A DNA stretch of 64,000 bases from Desulfobacula sp. (GTDB taxonomy: Bacteria > Desulfobacterota > Desulfobacteria > Desulfobacterales > Desulfobacteraceae): NCBI RefSeq assembly GCF_030145145.1, contig NZ_JAQYWD010000017.1:51172-115171 (forward strand). The letters run 5' to 3'. The translations under genes and the position numbers were made by a program. Positions 60,727 through 64,000 of the stretch are shown here, in pieces (the first letter of the stretch is position 1; each line of letters starts with the position of its first letter). The notes beneath the pieces were generated by a model, which saw only the letters and a program-made list of their open reading frames with translations, ran no database searches and was not told where the DNA came from.

Positions 60727-62839
60727 TTTTATTCTCTTTCGCTTGATCAAGAACTTTTCGAACCTTTGAGGAAAAATCATTGATCAAAATCGGTTTATGA
60801 AGGTAGCCCATGATACCAAGAGTCTTTGCTAATTCATGGTCAAGGTTTTCACTGAATCCTGTGCAGATAATAATGGGGATATTCGGACGAATTTTAATTA
60901 ATTTTTTGGCGAATTCCGTTCCAGTCATACTGGGCATTGCCATATCCGTAATGACAAGGTCAAACTTATCAGGCTCAGATCCAAACAATTCCAATGCTTC
61001 TATGACGCTTGTTTTTCCTGTCACAGTATAGCCAAACTTCTCAAGTATCCGAACACCTAATTTAACGATAGGCTCTTCATCGTCAACAAATAAAATCCTT
61101 TCATCCCCCCCTATCCCTCTTTTATCCAGGCCGGGCATGCCACCTGGTTCCATGGCCTGGGAAGTTAATGGAAGGTAAACATAAAAGATGGTCCCTTTAC
61201 CTGGATTACTTTCAACCGTTATTGCGCCCTTATTATTTTTAACAATCCCATAAACAACAGCCAATCCTAATCCAGAACCCTTTCCCAAGTCCTTTGTTGT
61301 AAAGTAGGGTTCAAAAATATTATCCCTTATTTCAGGAGAAATACCCGTGCCGGTGTCACTAACGCCTAAACAACAATATTCCCCGGGCGGCAGCTCCAAT
61401 TTGGGATCAGGTTTGACCTTATTTAAAGAAACTTTCAATGTTCCGCCTGTTTCCTCCATGGCATGATAGGCATTGGTGCAAAGATTCATGATAATCTCAT
61501 GAATTTCAGTGGGATCACCCAAAATAAAGTCTGAAGCTTCATTGAGATCTTTCTGTATTTCTATGTTGGCCGGAATGACAGCTCTTAATAACTTTAATGT
61601 ATCTTCAATCTCAGACTGAATCTGCATGGGTTTATGTTCCAGCTCTTTCTGACGGCTGAACAATAATATTTGTTTAACCAGGTCACGGGCTCTTTTTGCC
61701 CCTTGAAGAATGACCTTAAGATTTTCTTTTATTGGATGATTTTCAGGAAGGTCTTGAATGGACATCTCTGCAAACCCAATTATAGGGTATAAAATGTTAT
61801 TAAAATCATGGGCAATCCCTCCGGCAAGGGTACCGATTGACTCCATCTTATGGGATCTATAAATTTTTTCTTTTAAAGCCTTCTGGTCTTCTTCTTTTTG
61901 TTTTTTTTCAGTTATATCTCTTGAAACAGCAATCAATCGATCAACACTACGGTCTTTTTTATAAGTCGGGGTTATGATAACATGCCACCATTTCGGTTTG
62001 CCTTTTTCTGTTGGGCAATATCCCTCAAATTCTCCGACGTTTCCCTCTTTAGCTGTTGAAATGGCTTTAAGCGCAGCCTCATGATCAGAATCTTTCCAGA
62101 AATCTGGCCAGGATTTATTCAGATAGAGACTGATATCTTCAATCTCCAATAATGCCTGACCGACCTTGCTGATAAATTCAAGTCGCCCGTCCGGATAAAG
62201 GGTTTTGATACAATCATGGCTTCCTTCAATAATTTTTTTATTGAACTCTTCACTCTTGTTCAGTTTTTCCTCGGCCTGGACAAGCTCTGTGATGTCGTTA
62301 ACCGAGGCCCGGATCTGTTGAAAATCATTTTCCTGTTTTAGAAGAATGCATTCCAAACGGATATATAACTCATGACACCCTTTTTTTATAAGACGCAGTT
62401 TACAAGACTGGGGGGTCCCTGTTTCCATAAGCCGTTGTTGGTGTTTATAGAGAATATCCTGGTCCTCTTTTAGAACAAAACGGTGAAAAGGCTTTCCAAT
62501 CAAGTCTGCCCGAGTGACACCCAGCATTGAGGCAAGGGTGAGATTGGCCTCATCAATGATCCCCTTTTCAATCATCGTAAAATAACCGTTCGGTGCGAAA
62601 TCATACAGATGAGAATACCTGTCACGGGATTCTTCAAGTTCTTCGTATGTCCGACGGAGTTCATCGTTCTGCATTTTCAACTCAATTTGATGGACCTGAA
62701 GCTCGTGGATGTGGCTCTTCATGTCATCCTGAGAAAAATCGACAAGGGAGTCGTCTTCACCGAAGGGTGCTTCCAACGCCTCCTCGGCCCTTTGTTTGAG
62801 CGTGGAGATATCAGTTGTTTTTCTTTTTTCTGTTGACAT
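60719..62839 (-). CDS. PAS-domain hybrid histidine kinase with C-terminal receiver
   Basis: A 706-aa soluble kinase. The shared N-terminal module (HELQVHQIELKMQNDELRR, LYDFAPNGYFTMIEKG, EDQDILYKH) is followed by a second PAS (IIEGSHDCIKTLYPDGRLEF). HisKA is GGIAHDFNNILYPI; the ATPase carries NLCTNAYHAMEE, DTGTGISP and GKGSGLGLAVVYG; the receiver has LFVDDEEPIV and the phospho-acceptor Asp in VITDMAMPSMTG. The ATG at 62839 has an ideal AAAGGAGGCGATC before it. It is translationally coupled to the truncated regulator gene downstream. Confidence 0.92.
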   Translation of the reverse strand: MSTEKRKTTDISTLKQRAEEALEAPFGEDDSLVDFSQDDMKSHIHELQVHQIELKMQNDELRRTYEELEESRDRYSHLYDFAPNGYFTMIEKGIIDEANLTLASMLGVTRADLIGKPFHRFVLKEDQDILYKHQQRLMETGTPQSCKLRLIKKGCHELYIRLECILLKQENDFQQIRASVNDITELVQAEEKLNKSEEFNKKIIEGSHDCIKTLYPDGRLEFISKVGQALLEIEDISLYLNKSWPDFWKDSDHEAALKAISTAKEGNVGEFEGYCPTEKGKPKWWHVIITPTYKKDRSVDRLIAVSRDITEKKQKEEDQKALKEKIYRSHKMESIGTLAGGIAHDFNNILYPIIGFAEMSIQDLPENHPIKENLKVILQGAKRARDLVKQILLFSRQKELEHKPMQIQSEIEDTLKLLRAVIPANIEIQKDLNEASDFILGDPTEIHEIIMNLCTNAYHAMEETGGTLKVSLNKVKPDPKLELPPGEYCCLGVSDTGTGISPEIRDNIFEPYFTTKDLGKGSGLGLAVVYGIVKNNKGAITVESNPGKGTIFYVYLPLTSQAMEPGGMPGLDKRGIGGDERILFVDDEEPIVKLGVRILEKFGYTVTGKTSVIEALELFGSEPDKFDLVITDMAMPSMTGTEFAKKLIKIRPNIPIIICTGFSENLDHELAKTLGIMGYLHKPILINDFSSKVRKVLDQAKENKIG

Positions 62840-63101
62840 GATCGCCTCCTTTAATACTGCATTTACCAGCCGCAACAAAGGAAAAATTTATTACATTTAC
62901 AAAATACTAAAACGATACTTTATTTTAGTAAACTCTCTTTTCTTTTGATCTAAGCTTTAGTTGGCATGCTTTCTGTTTCATTTAATTATATTTATTTATA
63001 TCACTATAAAAAACTTTTGTCAAGAATAAGGATTGCTATAGTGCATTTTTTATATTACTATGGTTTACTGAATTTAAGGATTGTGTTATAAGGAGAGGCC
63101 C
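62840..63101. promoter_or_regulatory. Divergent promoter region of the kinase and XRE genes
   Basis: 262 bp, very AT-rich between 62880 and 63070. It must hold both promoters. TTTAGTAAACTC and similar short repeats are present, but no confident -35/-10 pair was identified. The XRE protein would be a natural regulator of this region (inference). Confidence 0.35.
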
Positions 63102-63443
63102 TTGGAAAGTTTATCAAAAAAAATCAAAGAAACTCGAAAAAAAAAGAAGCTCACATTAGAACGTTTAGCAAAAGCAGTAGGCTCAAGCAAAAGCTACATG
63201 TGGCAGGTAGAAAATGCACATAAAAACAATCCATCATTTGAAATCGTCGTTAAAATTGCAAAAGTATTTGGTGTGCCTTTGGATTATTTTGCCAATCCGC
63301 ATGACACCCAATTATCAACAGATGATAAAAATAATTATTTTTTAAGCCGATTCAATGAATTGGATGACGATTCAAAAGAGCTGATAGAAAATCTGATTGA
63401 ACATTTAATTAGAATCAACAAAAAGAACATTGATCAACGATGA
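63102..63443 (+). CDS. XRE-family helix-turn-helix regulator
   Basis: A 113-aa DNA-binding protein. Residues 7-60 form the Cro/C1-type HTH (KETRKKKKLTLERLAKAVG, SSKSYMWQVENA, NPSFEIVVKIAKVFGVPLDYF). The C-terminal half is acidic and probably helical (ELDDDSKELIENLIEHLIRI), as in small dimeric repressors. The start is TTG at 63102, set by AAGGAG six bases upstream; a TTG at 63081 has no such signal. It is divergent from the kinase operon and may control it. Confidence 0.85.
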   Translation: MESLSKKIKETRKKKKLTLERLAKAVGSSKSYMWQVENAHKNNPSFEIVVKIAKVFGVPLDYFANPHDTQLSTDDKNNYFLSRFNELDDDSKELIENLIEHLIRINKKNIDQR

Positions 63444-63505
63444 AAAATGAATTGATAGACAAAAAAGCAGTTGAGGTTTTCCAAGCGTCTGTTTTTTACT
63501 TTCCA

Positions 63506-64000
63506 TCATTCTCTAACGTCTTCTTTGCTCAACCATGCAAGATCCCGTTCCGTTGATGCAATTTCAACGGGCCGACCGTTTTCATCATTTAAAGCCGTTA
63601 TGGTTACCCAGACGTCCAGAATCTTTCCAGTACTTGTCTTCCTCTGCGTTCTAAATGATATTACAGGAACTTTCTCCTCTAATTTTTCAACGATGGATTT
63701 GAACTCATCTTGTTTATCATCCGGGAGAAATTCTTCAAAATTCATTTTTAATGCCTCGGATTCAGTCCAGCCGTACATTTGCTGCGCCCGTTTGTTCCAG
63801 GCTAAAATATTTCCGTCCATGTCCAGAACGGTAACGGCATCATTGGAGTCTTCAAGAACCGCTGCCAGCCTCTTTAATTTATCTGCCTGTTTAATCTTCT
63901 GCACATTAAAAAAGGTCATGACCACACCATCAATTATATTGGAGGTTGTCCGGTATGGAATAATCTTTAATGAATACCAGATGCCATCTTGTGACAGAAT
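63506..64000 (-). CDS. PAS-domain protein, second copy (runs off the right edge)
   Basis: Nearly identical to the gene at 60085 but with TGG in place of its TGA, so the frame continues through WVTITALNDENGRPVEIAS to WLSKEDVRE and stops at 63506. The visible part covers the end of the CheB/CheR-type PAS and a complete classical PAS. The N-terminus lies outside the window; by analogy a receiver start and another kinase gene may follow. Confidence 0.85.
   Translation of the reverse strand: MLSQDGIWYSLKIIPYRTTSNIIDGVVMTFFNVQKIKQADKLKRLAAVLEDSNDAVTVLDMDGNILAWNKRAQQMYGWTESEALKMNFEEFLPDDKQDEFKSIVEKLEEKVPVISFRTQRKTSTGKILDVWVTITALNDENGRPVEIASTERDLAWLSKEDVRE
63521..64000. repeat. Direct repeat, copy 2 of the duplicated PAS gene segment
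   Basis: Partner of 59998-60477 at an offset of 3523 bp. The duplication suggests a roughly 3.5-kb tandem repeat of the kinase-PAS unit; the right end is beyond the window. Confidence 0.92.

Overview
The window reads as chromosome of an anaerobic, probably marine sulfate-reducing deltaproteobacterium of the Desulfobacteraceae type (Desulfobacula/Desulfobacter-like). This is an inference from gene content: TRAP transport of organic acids or amino acids, anaerobic aromatic-acid genes (PaaK, a beta-keto acid cleavage enzyme), a selenocysteine-containing SelD, a separate F0 operon, CooT, PEP-CTERM proteins and many PAS histidine kinases. A DUF3494 ice-binding-type protein suggests, but does not prove, a cold habitat. 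No 16S gene is present to test this.

Layout. 0-5 kb: the 5' part of ugpB (minus) facing ugpC (plus), a 55-aa zinc-ribbon membrane protein, an alpha/beta hydrolase, a YoeB/YefM-type toxin-antitoxin pair and an acyltransferase, separated by palindromic mobile repeats. 5.4-14.8 kb: one co-directional cluster of an MIO aminomutase/lyase, a class III aminotransferase, an Lrp regulator, a beta-keto acid cleavage enzyme (BKACE), an AMP-forming CoA ligase and a three-part TRAP transporter. Read together, these fit an undescribed catabolic route: alpha-aromatic amino acid to beta-amino acid to beta-keto acid to aroyl-CoA plus acetoacetate. 15-24 kb: a response regulator, an orphan DNA methylase, a DUF3124 protein, a nitrilase-fold amidase, HldE2, PgeF, SelD (TGA-encoded Sec at codon 18 with an adjacent SECIS hairpin), the F0 operon atpZ-I-B-E, and PilZ plus ParA. 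24-35 kb: ACT/PaaK/crotonase, then amidase, mutS, LapA, M23, CooT, a SprT-like protein and a K+ channel. 35-39.5 kb: a decayed RND efflux cassette cut at both ends, plus scraps of two other genes. 39.5-50.4 kb: hutI-hutU facing hutH, UPF0280, a dGTPase-type HD protein, Mrp, two lipoproteins and a sigma-32-type factor.

50.5-64 kb is accessory: tRNA-Arg(TCT), an IS110-family transposase with a structured leader that can hide its ribosome binding site, an IS630 relic, two PEP-CTERM proteins (one behind a sigma-54-like promoter and a 28-bp perfect palindrome), an internally deleted IS200-like element, and a cluster of sensors sharing one N-terminal PAS module. That cluster carries a long direct duplication (at least 480 bp, one mismatch seen) whose single difference is a nonsense codon.

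Two families of about 140-bp palindromic elements are scattered between genes. They share an inner core (GGGTCAGGCTT...AAGCCTGACCC) but have different outer inverted repeats, and several copies have 7-8 bp target duplications. Coreless versions of both exist in the window. All calls come from reading the sequence. Family assignments are from remembered motifs and have not been checked against a database.
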